From Bryobacterales bacterium (GTDB lineage: Bacteria; Acidobacteriota; Terriglobia; Bryobacterales; Bryobacteraceae), in NCBI GenBank assembly GCA_016713735.1, contig JADJOP010000043.1:310001-374000 (forward strand): a DNA stretch of 64,000 bases. The letters run 5' to 3'. The notes under the pieces were generated by a model, which worked only from the letters and a program-made list of their open reading frames with translations, was not told the DNA's origin and made no database searches. The position numbers and the translations under genes were made by a program. The stretch's first letter is position 1. Every line of letters starts with the position of its first letter. Below are positions 1 to 8,659 of this stretch, piece after piece.

Positions 1-1
1 G

Positions 2-1333
2 AACACGAAAGAGCTGTTCCGGGGCGTCCAAACAGTGGAACGCTTCACTCTGTTCAGTTTCGGCGGTTCGGCGGTGGTCAGCACTCGAGTCCGTCTCGCC
101 ACTCTTTGTCAGGACGTAGTGGACTTGACTGCGCCGGGTCGTGTCTACGAGCTCTCTCCTGAGGATATCCGCAAGATGAGCCCGCTCAACGGTGCCTTGC
201 CGCTCCTCAAGGGGGAACGTGACGCCGAGATCCTGCGACGGATCTACAGTGAATATCCGGTGTTGGACAGGCCTGATAGGGTACCGGAAAGCGAGGATCG
301 CTGGCGTGCCGAGTACGCCACCCTCTTCCACCTGGCCAATGACTCGGGCCACTTCAAGCGCCGTGAAGAGCTAGAAGCGATGGGGCTGCGGATGGATTGC
401 TTTCGGCGCTTCGCAGCAGATGATGAAGTTTATCTGCCTTTGTACGAGGGCAAGTTCATCTACCACCTCGACCACCGGTACGGCTCCTTCGAATCGGTGC
501 CCGCCTCCAAACGTTACGGCCGGAAGGCTACAGCCCCAGAACCCGAGTTAAGTCAATTGCAGGACCCCAATTACGAGATCGTCCCCCGCTACTGGTTCCC
601 GCAGTCGGTGTGGGCAGAACGCCGGCGTCAGAAAGGGCTGCACCAGGCGTATCGGTTCCACTTCCGCGATGTTGCTGGCGTATACCCGGATCTAAGGACC
701 GCCATCGGTGCGATAGTGGCTTCAGGACCAGCTGGTCACAGCGCACCGGCGCTGGTCCTAAGGGAGCCGACGGACGCACCGGAAACGAATGCATCCACTA
801 CTCTATCGTTCGCCTGCTCATTCTGCTCCCTTGCATTCGATTACATAGTGCGAAACAAGCTTTTCAGCAAGCATCTCTCCATGAACACGCTGTCGCAGAT
901 CCCCTTCCCCGCCCCTCCTCAGTTACCAAGTGGCCGATATTGGCTCAACTCGCCTTGGAGCTCAGCAATACTAGTTGGTCGCTGGAACCGCTCGGACGGG
1001 CGTTGGGCTGCCGCAACTCCCTTCCGCTACGACCCGGAGCGCAGGTTCCTGCTTCAGCGCGAAATTGATGCTATCGTCGCTCATCTCTACGGCCTGTCGC
1101 GCGAGGAGTTCGAACACGTCCTATCTACCTTTGAGACCTTGGCGCGCTACGAAGAGCGCACGTACGGTGAGTACAGGACACAACGAACGTCGCTACAGAT
1201 TTTCGACGCCATTGTCGAGGCCCAGCGCGGCGGCGTTCCCTACCAGACCCGCCTCCACCCGCCGCCGGCAGACCCGCGCGTGGCGCATCAACGCCAGCCA
1301 GGGGATGCCAGGGTCAAGGAACTGCAGTCGTGA
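2..1333 (+). CDS. Adenine-specific DNA methyltransferase, C-terminal part (partial at left edge)
   Basis: The reading frame is open to the window edge, so this is the C-terminal ~443 residues of a longer protein; the GTG at 35 is not a convincing start. The sequence fits the target-recognition and C-terminal part of Eco57I/PglX-like N6-adenine methyltransferases (type IIG or BREX-like enzymes): a stretch like FRDVAGVYPDLRTAIGAIV, then a FACSFCSLAFDYIVRNKL block where these enzymes carry the 'NSxxfDyllR' motif, then LSMNTLSQIPFP, and a C-terminal helix REIDAIVAHLYGLSREEF. The catalytic NPPY motif and SAM site would lie upstream, outside the window. Its stop overlaps the start of the next gene (GTGA), so it heads the operon. 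Role inferred: self-DNA modification in a restriction-like defence system. It could also be a fused restriction-methylation enzyme; the missing N-terminus would decide. Confidence 0.8.
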   Translation, partial: NTKELFRGVQTVERFTLFSFGGSAVVSTRVRLATLCQDVVDLTAPGRVYELSPEDIRKMSPLNGALPLLKGERDAEILRRIYSEYPVLDRPDRVPESEDRWRAEYATLFHLANDSGHFKRREELEAMGLRMDCFRRFAADDEVYLPLYEGKFIYHLDHRYGSFESVPASKRYGRKATAPEPELSQLQDPNYEIVPRYWFPQSVWAERRRQKGLHQAYRFHFRDVAGVYPDLRTAIGAIVASGPAGHSAPALVLREPTDAPETNASTTLSFACSFCSLAFDYIVRNKLFSKHLSMNTLSQIPFPAPPQLPSGRYWLNSPWSSAILVGRWNRSDGRWAAATPFRYDPERRFLLQREIDAIVAHLYGLSREEFEHVLSTFETLARYEERTYGEYRTQRTSLQIFDAIVEAQRGGVPYQTRLHPPPADPRVAHQRQPGDARVKELQS

Positions 1334-2106
1334 TCGCGCTCATCGATTGGGACAACCTGGATGATCTAGATAGACGTCAGGGGCCGCGCTATGTTGCGGA
1401 CAAGCTCTGGACGGCTCTTGGCACTTTGGTCCCTGGGCTCCTCCGAGACGTAAGAGAATTCGACGTACGGCTGTATGGAGGTTGGTATGGATGGAACGGC
1501 GCGAAGAATGTCACTCCGATGGCCACTCAACTCATGGCTGAGGTTCAGAACGACTTTCCGTTCTTCATGAGAGATCCATCAAACGGCCAGACGGTGAGAA
1601 TCTCTGGCGAGCTGGCTCACGCGCTGTTGCGTCTTCCCAAACAGGTGCTACCTCACACGTTCCGTCAGCGCCAAGGGTCGCCTCGGCTCACATGCGGAGA
1701 TCCATTGAAGTTCGGATGTGCGACGCCGAATTGTCCAATGGCCGTTGTCCACCAATTCTTCACGCTTCGAAAGTGCCCCGAGACGAACTGCACCAGGAGC
1801 ATCGACCAACTCCTGACCCGTGCCGAGCAGAAACTTGTCGACACCATGCTTGTGGCGGACCTGATTCACCTAACCTCCTCCGGAGAGAAGATCGTAGCCG
1901 TCGTTAGTTCAGATGACGATCTGTGGCCGGGAATGCTGACGGCCATGTCACACGGCGCCCACGTTGTCCACGTGTGCACGAAGCATCGGTCAGCTGACCG
2001 ACTGTATAAGGAACGTTTCGGAGCCAGTACACCCAAGGAAAGCTGTAGGGAGAGAGACTATGGACCTCACGAGGTTGAAAGAGATTCTGACGGCGTTTGC
2101 GGATGA
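1330..2106 (+). CDS. NYN-domain (PIN-like) putative nuclease with internal cysteine cluster
   Basis: 258 aa with a GTG start overlapping the preceding stop by 4 bases (GTGA), which fixes the start. The N-terminus MIALIDWDNL (Asp6, Asp8, Asn9) is the first acidic motif of NYN/LabA-type PIN-like RNases; KLVDTMLVADLI (Asp171) and VVSSDDDLWPGM (Asp195-197) are the later acidic motifs. These would form a metal-dependent nuclease site. Between them, residues 122-154 hold five cysteines (122, 130, 135, 149, 154) that could bind zinc, unusual for the family. No signal peptide or membrane segment is seen. Position in the methylase-NTPase-helicase operon suggests an effector or RNA-cleaving arm of the defence system. 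The fold assignment comes from motif reading; target (RNA or DNA) is unknown. Confidence 0.7.
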   Translation: MIALIDWDNLDDLDRRQGPRYVADKLWTALGTLVPGLLRDVREFDVRLYGGWYGWNGAKNVTPMATQLMAEVQNDFPFFMRDPSNGQTVRISGELAHALLRLPKQVLPHTFRQRQGSPRLTCGDPLKFGCATPNCPMAVVHQFFTLRKCPETNCTRSIDQLLTRAEQKLVDTMLVADLIHLTSSGEKIVAVVSSDDDLWPGMLTAMSHGAHVVHVCTKHRSADRLYKERFGASTPKESCRERDYGPHEVERDSDGVCG

Positions 2107-4027
2107 CCCAGCGAGCCTCATGATGGAGAAGGGGCGCCTGGTGGTGCAGGTTCAGGATGAGCTGATTACCGTGACCACGACAAATCGCGACGGGCTCCTT
2201 TATGTAACGGAGGAAGGCCAAACATTCCTGGCCGCTCGTTGGGTTGCGAGCCGAATTGCCCAGTTGGATTTCGTTGCCGACAGAATCGCAGGCCTGTTTC
2301 CGGCGAACAAGAAGTTCGTAACCTCGGCCGGAGTCCTGCTGGACCAGATTGAGGAGTCGCCACAAGACGATGACCATTCGGTGGAGAACGCCCTCGCAAC
2401 CGGAGTTGAGTTTCTCGGCCGGAGACCCGGCGGTGTCTGCTCTGTCCTTTACCTTACGTCTGACGCGGGTGAGGGGAAGACAACGCTTATCCATCAAATG
2501 GCTCACAAGCAAGCGGTCGCGTACCGCGAGAAGAAGACCGATTGGCTCCTTCTCCCTTTCAGCCTGGGCGGCAATCCCTTTCTCCGGCTGGACAATGTCA
2601 TCGCCGCCGGACTGCTGAACCAGTTGCGAATCCGTCGGTTCTACTTGGATGCGTTTCTTCATTTGGTTCGGCTGGGCTACATCGTGCCAGCGCTCGACGG
2701 GTTTGAGGAGGTTTTTGTCGAGACATCGGGCGAAGCGGTGTCGAGCCTCGGAAATCTGATCCGTGACATGAGAGGAGAAGGCACGTTGCTGGTCGCCGCG
2801 CGGACGGCGTACTTCGAGTTCAAACGAATGGATCGGCAGGCCCGGCTATTTGATGCAATCCCCAACTTCGAGGTGGGCTTTGGGCGGCTTTCCCTGACGC
2901 CATGGCGTAAGCGAGAGTTCGTCTCGTACTGTGACTTGAATGGAGTATCCAAGGGGGACCGGCTGTACGATGATTTTGCTTCGAGGTTGGGTCCCGATCA
3001 TCCGCTCATCACTCGTGCATTTTTCGTCAGCCGAATCGCTGATCTGGCAAGTACCGTGGAAGGCGTCGAATTCCTTGGCCAGATACAGCCGCGCGTACAG
3101 GACAGCTTTCGTCCTTTCATCGACCGCATTCTGGAACGTGAGGTCCAGAAATGGGTCGACAAGTCCACCAACCAGCCGAGCCATTGCTCACGGTTAGTGA
3201 ACATCATGAGCTCTCACGGCTCTTTGCCGAAGAGATGTGGACGAGCAAGCGGGGCTCGCTACCCAAGAGCACTGGCGACGACCTTGCGGATATTTACTGC
3301 GAGACCCGGAAGAAGACGCCGATAGTAACCCGTCAAGTCAGAGAGCGCCTACCAAATCATGCTCTCCTCATCGCCGACGCAGCAGCAACGCAGATCGCCT
3401 TCGATCACGATCACTTCCGGGAGTTCTTTCTAGGCGAGCAACTTGGTGAGTACATCGGTAGCCGCTCGGCGGCTGAAGTGAAAGCTCCTCCGGATCGATT
3501 CAGTAGCTGCCGGCACCCTGGATGCAGCGGTGGCCCTGGCCCTGCGCGCAGGCGAGTCTCCGTTGACTCTCTTGAGAACGGTTCTCGATGTCTCGGCGAC
3601 GGAGGGGCCAACATCCTTCGTTCGGGAGAACGGTGGCGCCCTCTGTCTGCGCCTCGCCGAGAAGCTCACCTCCGGAAGTCAAGCTGCAAACCTAGAATCA
3701 ATGACCTTCCCTGAAAACGGGCTTGCCGGGAGGGTCTTGAGGGACCTTCGAATCAAAAAGTGCTACTTCCGGTCAACGTTGGTCAGTGGGGAGATGGACA
3801 ATATTGAGTTTGAGGATTGCGAGTTCGAGCATCTCGAAGTTGAAGACGAGTTTTCCTTCAAGAAAGTGAAGTTCGTCGACTGCCAGATCCACGGGCTCAC
3901 AGTCACCCGCGGCGACCAAGTCGTTGACTTTTACGATCCAGACATCATCAGAGACGTATCTGTCGAGAGTTGGCGCGAGCCTGATCAAAGCGAGTCAGAC
4001 GCTTCTACCCACGGGCCAAGTGCCTGA
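2060..4027 (+). CDS. STAND/NACHT-like NTPase with C-terminal pentapeptide-like repeats (frameshifted)
   Basis: The start at ATG 2060 has AGGGAGAG upstream and overlaps the NYN gene by 47 bases. Residues 134-142 (SDAGEGKTT) are a Walker A loop and IVPALDGFEE (about 208-217) a Walker B, with an Arg-containing sensor region (LLVAARTAYFE) after it, as in NACHT/STAND P-loop ATPases. The frame breaks near 3170-3190 (one base lost; continues as EPLLTVSEHHELSRLFAEE) and near 3481 (one extra A or two missing bases; continues KLLRIDSVAAGTLDAAVAL). The C-terminal third (about 3700-3910) has the alternating pattern of pentapeptide repeats (IKKCYFRSTL, IEFEDCEFEHLEV, KKVKFVDCQIHGL). Reconstructed length is about 655 aa. 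Probable role: sensor or switch ATPase of the defence operon. The frame breaks may be sequencing errors or real decay. Confidence 0.65.
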
Positions 4028-4352
4028 GGATGAAGAACAAATCAAAATCGTAAAGAAGTTGCTTCACATTTTTAAGCGTGCGACACAGGTGAGTGAGTCG
4101 GTCATTACCCTCCGCCTCGGCGTTCACGCGAGTACGTTCTTTGACAGCATGGCTGCGGATCTACTTGATGCCGACATTCTACGTCGCGTGAAGAACCGAG
4201 GCGGCGGAACCCAACTCAGGTTCAGGCTGGGGCCGTCTATGGCCGCCATCGCGAATGCACTAGCGGAATCGCGGGGGTCATACTCCGCCTTTCTGCGGTC
4301 GATGAAGGACAGCACTACAGGACGCATCGAGGAAGAGGGGGAAGAGGAGTGA
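3924..4352 (+). CDS. Small helical protein, possibly the C-terminal domain of the preceding NTPase
   Basis: 142 aa in a third frame, overlapping the previous gene by about 100 bases, which is unusual and suggests another frame break near 3960-4000, making this the real C-terminus of the NTPase. The sequence is soluble and mostly helical, with a segment from about residue 47 (KRATQVSESVITLRLGVHAS) followed by a helix and a beta-like KNRGGGTQLRFRLG, which resembles a winged-helix layout; this is only an impression. The stop overlaps the next gene's GTG (GTGA), so the 3' end of this reading frame is well supported even if its start is not. I do not recognise a family. Confidence 0.45.
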   Translation: MTFTIQTSSETYLSRVGASLIKASQTLLPTGQVPEDEEQIKIVKKLLHIFKRATQVSESVITLRLGVHASTFFDSMAADLLDADILRRVKNRGGGTQLRFRLGPSMAAIANALAESRGSYSAFLRSMKDSTTGRIEEEGEEE

Positions 4353-5569
4353 GAGGTGATATGGTCCCTGACGGCGCACTGCTTCCTCCGACGATCCACC
4401 TCGGTTACCTACCCGACGAACACATCATCGCTTTGCTCATGCGGGCCCAAAAGAGTATCCGATTCGTCGGTCCAGGATTGACGGTAGCGACCGCCAAGGT
4501 TCTTGCGGAACGCTGGACCGAACTTGACCCCTCCTCTGTTGAGGTTGTGCTTGATGCTGATGCGGACCTGTGCCGCCTCGGATTCTGTGACGGTGAGTCG
4601 CTCAGACTGCTGACGGATGCAGCATCGCGCATGAACGTCCAGATCCACCGTCAAACCGGCGTGCGCCTCTGCGTACTGGAGATCGACGGGGAACGGATCA
4701 TTTTCGCGCCGACGCCGCGGTTAGTGGAGGAATCGAAGCCGGACGTCGCCGAGATCGTGCTCTCGCCAAGCCAGGGCGCGAGCCTTCACGAACAGATCCT
4801 GGCTCCCAGGGAGTTGGCTCCGCGGCCCCTCACAGATAGGGTGGTGCAGAACGTAACGGAGGACTTGAAGAAGAGTCCCGCCCAGCCGTTCGACCTTGCA
4901 CGGCAGGTCCGGGTCCTCTCAACGAAGTTTCAGTTTGCCGAATTCAGCTTGCAGAAGGCCGCGCTGTCCCGAAAGCGGGTCCCGGTGCCTCCCGACCTAC
5001 TGGGACTCGCATCGGACGCCGGCGCCGAGGAGCTTCTACGTGCCAGTTTCCAGTTGGTAGCGAAAGGCGACGAGATCTCCGGTGAGGCGCTGCTCGCGCG
5101 GCGGGACAGGATAGACAAGGACTTCCTGGTGCCCATCGCCAACTACGGCAAGATCATCCAACAGAGCAATCGTGCGGACTTCGACAAGGCAGTTGACGAA
5201 TTGCGGGAGGAAGTGAAGAAATTCCAGGAGGCCGCCAAAGAGAAGCTGAATGCGGCGATCAGCAAGAACTGCGCTGAGGTGATCGCAAGACTGCTTCCGG
5301 CTGTCAAGCTCAAGCAGCCGCCGCGCTGGAGAGCAACGCTCGGCAACAACCCGTCCGAAGACCTGATCCGGCGCCGACTCGAGCATGAACTGAAGGCGGC
5401 GTACCGAAATGCAGACTCCTACCTCGGCAAAATCGAGATCCGCCTGATCTACAAGGACATCACCGTCGAGATGCTGCGCGATCCTGATTTCGCGAAGGCG
5501 GCCGAGAAGGCCAACCTCTTTCTTGCCGAGATGTACGAAGAGTATCAGGCAGCCCGAGCGCGGGATTAG
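4349..5569 (+). CDS. Unrecognised 406-aa defence-operon protein
   Basis: The GTG start overlaps the preceding stop (GTGA); ATG 4361 is an alternative. I do not recognise the family with confidence. Residues 20-140 read like an alpha/beta domain (IIALLMRAQKSIRFVGPGLT, then VEVVLDADADLCRLGF, then VQIHRQTGVRLCVLEIDGE) resembling one half of a phospholipase-D fold, but the HxK motif is missing, so it would be catalytically dead. The middle and C-terminus (about 250-320) are strongly charged and helical (DKAVDELREEVKKFQEAAKE), consistent with a coiled coil. No signal peptide or membrane segment. It lies 21 bases before the DUF6361-type gene. Inference: a structural or DNA-binding subunit working with the PLD nuclease and helicase further down. 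Confidence 0.6.
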   Translation: MRGDMVPDGALLPPTIHLGYLPDEHIIALLMRAQKSIRFVGPGLTVATAKVLAERWTELDPSSVEVVLDADADLCRLGFCDGESLRLLTDAASRMNVQIHRQTGVRLCVLEIDGERIIFAPTPRLVEESKPDVAEIVLSPSQGASLHEQILAPRELAPRPLTDRVVQNVTEDLKKSPAQPFDLARQVRVLSTKFQFAEFSLQKAALSRKRVPVPPDLLGLASDAGAEELLRASFQLVAKGDEISGEALLARRDRIDKDFLVPIANYGKIIQQSNRADFDKAVDELREEVKKFQEAAKEKLNAAISKNCAEVIARLLPAVKLKQPPRWRATLGNNPSEDLIRRRLEHELKAAYRNADSYLGKIEIRLIYKDITVEMLRDPDFAKAAEKANLFLAEMYEEYQAARARD

Positions 5570-5590
5570 CCAAGGACGTTCGGAAGACGC

Positions 5591-6822
5591 ATGGAACCGG
5601 CATTTGGATGGACGCTGCTTTCGCCGAGGCGATTCGACGCGCGGAGGCGCGCTTGCGCGAAGACACCAAGGGTGTCCGTGATGAGATTGGCTTCCTGTTC
5701 CTCCACCAGGCCTATGCAGATCGCTTCTTCCCGGGCACATCGGTACAGCAAACCCGTTTGCGGTACGCCCTATTCGTGCCATGGATCTACGAGAAAATAT
5801 CAGCCATTGGAGGCCAGCGGCGAAGGCAGCAACCGATTGAGAAGTTCGTGCTCGATGAAGAGGTGCGCTTGACTGGTCGCCTGCTCGGCTCTGGTGAGCG
5901 CGACGGCGTCATCGGCCAGCGGGTTTGGCCCCAACGGCGAGCGAGTTCGCAGCCTGCGACGATGGTCTACTGGTCGGCCTTGGGAGCATGGGGAATTCTG
6001 CGCAGGCTGGAAGACAACTCGCTCCCGGCTCGGAGTTCCGTACATCGGATGCTCGCAAGAGACTGGCGCCGCGTTCATGTCCGAGACGAAGAGGGCATTC
6101 CGATAGACGAAGCGCACAGCCTGTTTGCGGCCCTTCCGAAGCCCCCGGACGGCTGGAAGAACCAGGCTGCCCCCATAACATTCAAGCTGACCGAAGAGGA
6201 GTATCTGTTCCTCAAGCGTCAGATCCTGACGACGCGCCGGCAGGGTACGCCAGAGCCATCCTTGTTCGCTCGACTGGCCGAGGATCCTGGCGTGGCTCAG
6301 CCAGCGAAGAACGCCTGGGATAAGGCGGTTGTGTCGGTGGCGGATCAAGAAGACAAGGCCGCATTGGGTCGCGCCCGCCGGGCCGCAGCGATTTCGGCGA
6401 TTGGGCGCGCCGTCTACTCCTACCTGGCGGAAGAGCTCCGCGATCGCCGTGATAGACTGTCTACTTCCGACCGGCACCGGACGTACTTGCCCACCGTACT
6501 CCAGCGGCACCAGCAAGCAGCGCTCGATCTCGACATCCCCGCCATGACGCAAGACGCTTCGGCACTACCGGGCTTTTTTCTAGCGGTCCTCAATGAAACG
6601 CAGCGTTGGTTGCGCGACCCGCGGGATCCCATGAAGTTGCTCGATCTGTATGCCGCAACCGAGCGCCGACGAAAAGGTAACCGCGCTCGCCTGGTTTCCA
6701 CGACACTGGGCCGGCAGCGCCGTGCCGAATGGTACAACAAGCAGCACCCGCTTGCGGAGCAGTTGCACTATCGGTGGGCCCGAGTCCATCGGATGCTGGG
6801 CGATCTGGAGGAGCATGACTGA
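5591..6822 (+). CDS. DUF6361-type protein of defence operon (one N-terminal frameshift)
   Basis: The uninterrupted frame starts at ATG 5608, but the preceding frame from ATG 5591 reads MEPAFGW, the usual 'FGW' opening I recall for DUF6361-type proteins. Adding one G to the GG at 5610-5611 joins them (FGW-DAAFAEAIRRAEA), so the true start is probably 5591 and the break a one-base deletion. The next block, ADRFFPGTSVQQTRLRYALF followed by VPWIYEKI, matches the family's signature region. The rest (about 400 aa) is helical and soluble, with a charged C-terminus. DUF6361 proteins have no known activity that I can name; from memory they accompany PLD-domain proteins and SNF2 helicases. The stop lies inside the next gene's start (ATG 6815), indicating translational coupling. 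Confidence 0.75.
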
Positions 6823-8659
6823 CGATCCGCATTGGGGCAGCCTTCCGTTCTTGCGTGTGCTGCGGCCCGAGCCCGATGAGAGTGTTGAGGGGGCGATCGT
6901 CGCGACCTACTCGGCCGATCTGGTCGTTGTCGCGGCAGCCCTGCTTGCCCTGGCGGAATTGGACGACGATCGCGGGTCAGGTAGCAAAGTGGATTTCGCC
7001 AACGCGTTCGATCGGCTCCACGGCAAGTTCGGTGTCGTGTGCCAACGTGGCAGGACGATCTCTCCCGTGCGAAACGTGCTCGTGCTCAAGCTGATGGACC
7101 GGTTCCTCAAAGAGGTGGAGACGGATGAGCGTCAATCTGCCTGGCACCCGAAGATTGCTCTGGTGTGGTTAAGAGATCAGGCTGGAGCACTGCGGTGGCG
7201 TCTTTGGCTTGGGAGCCGGAACCTGACGAAGTCAACGGCCTGGGAACTGGGACTGACCCTGACCAGCGTTGAGAAGGGAGGGCAGGCGATTCCTGGAATC
7301 GCACGACTCGGAGAGGTGGTTGGCGAACGGGCCGATCTCGCGGAGTGGGACGGCACCAGGCTCCGCCGGGAGCTCGAACGGGTTCGATGGGCCGTCCCGC
7401 GCGGTATTGGCGTAAAGGACATTCACCTTTTTGATGTCGGCGAGACGCGCACGCTTCCGGCTGAACCTGTCGGGGTGAAGAGGCTGGTGGTCGTCAGCCC
7501 GTATCTTGATGGGGCTGTGATCGGTTCGCTTGGGCGGTGGGGCGACAGTGACTGCGAGAGGGTTCTCGTTTCCACGCTACCCGAGTTGAAAAAGCTCACC
7601 TTGCAGAAGTCGGCACCACTCGCTAACTTCTCGTCAGGTCTTCGTTATCTGGATGCCCCAAGCGAAGAGGAAGCAGACCTCGATATTGTCTCTCCAGCCG
7701 AGACTTCGGCAGGGACAGACGAAGAGCCTGAATCGCGGGGCCTGCATGCGAAGTTGATCTACGCCGAACACCGCGGAGGACGAACGCTCTGGATGGGAAG
7801 TGCAAACGCGACGGGCAGAGCCTGGTCGGGGCCGAACTCGGAGGTGATCGCCTGCTTGTCAGCCGATGCTGACGTGGTGAGGGGACTGAACGCTTTCTTG
7901 AACGCTGAGACAAGCATCGTGGACGCGGAGCTACTGGCGGCCGTGGACGCTGAAGATTGCGAGCAAGAGCGGCTGGACAAGATCCGATGCGAGTTGGCGG
8001 CGACCTGGAATCTCAAGCAGGAGAGGCGCTCCGGAGAGTTGTGGTTGTGTGGAGACTATGATCCGCACCGGCTGGCTGACGACGTTCAGGTGAGGGTCGC
8101 GGCGCTCGGTGGCCCGTGGGTGGACTGGCCAGCGAACTCCGCCGCCGTACATCTCCATTACGCCGGCCTTGCCCACGAGACCGAATTGGTCGTGGTCTTC
8201 CTGCGGATCGGCACGAAGGAAACCCAGTGGGTTCAACTTGCGCGGATAGCTGGCTTTCAGCCTGCCGAACGTGATCAGAGGCTTCTCGCGCAGTACCTCG
8301 ATGCAAGGACCTTTCTTGCTTGGATTCGAAGCCTGCTGGATCAGTCCATCTGTGGCGAAGGAGGCGGTGATTGGGACGGCGCCCCCCGGACGCCACATCC
8401 TGTGCGGCGGGACGGCGTTGAGCCTGATGCGGCCGCTTGGGCTCCCAGTCTCGAACAGGCCCTCAAGGCGTGGCTCCGGGATCCAGACCAGCTACGGCAA
8501 GTGGACGACCTGATCACCCGCTATCTCGATTCCATTCATCAGGCGCACGGATCGGAGACTCCTGGCCCAGAGTCGCGGGCGCTCGGCGAGCTCCGCGGCG
8601 TGTGGCCGGTCGTCCGCCGGGAACTTATTCCAGATCGCACGGAGCGCTCTCGACGATGA
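6815..8659 (+). CDS. Phospholipase D-like nuclease with two HxK...GSxN motifs
   Basis: 614 aa starting at ATG 6815, overlapping the DUF6361-type gene by 8 bases. Two separate PLD half-sites are visible: HPKIALVW followed by LWLGSRNLTKS, and HAKLIYAEHRGGRTLWMGSA followed by NATGRAW. Both pair HxK with a GSxN block, so the protein could form the complete two-lobed active site that PLD nucleases use (His nucleophile, phosphohistidine intermediate). The C-terminal ~250 residues have no motif I recognise. No signal peptide, so it acts in the cytoplasm. Its stop overlaps the helicase ATG (ATGA). Most likely this is the DNA-cutting effector of the operon, analogous in part to DrmC of DISARM, though the rest of DISARM (DrmA/DrmB) is not visible in the window. 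Confidence 0.8.
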   Translation: MTDDPHWGSLPFLRVLRPEPDESVEGAIVATYSADLVVVAAALLALAELDDDRGSGSKVDFANAFDRLHGKFGVVCQRGRTISPVRNVLVLKLMDRFLKEVETDERQSAWHPKIALVWLRDQAGALRWRLWLGSRNLTKSTAWELGLTLTSVEKGGQAIPGIARLGEVVGERADLAEWDGTRLRRELERVRWAVPRGIGVKDIHLFDVGETRTLPAEPVGVKRLVVVSPYLDGAVIGSLGRWGDSDCERVLVSTLPELKKLTLQKSAPLANFSSGLRYLDAPSEEEADLDIVSPAETSAGTDEEPESRGLHAKLIYAEHRGGRTLWMGSANATGRAWSGPNSEVIACLSADADVVRGLNAFLNAETSIVDAELLAAVDAEDCEQERLDKIRCELAATWNLKQERRSGELWLCGDYDPHRLADDVQVRVAALGGPWVDWPANSAAVHLHYAGLAHETELVVVFLRIGTKETQWVQLARIAGFQPAERDQRLLAQYLDARTFLAWIRSLLDQSICGEGGGDWDGAPRTPHPVRRDGVEPDAAAWAPSLEQALKAWLRDPDQLRQVDDLITRYLDSIHQAHGSETPGPESRALGELRGVWPVVRRELIPDRTERSRR

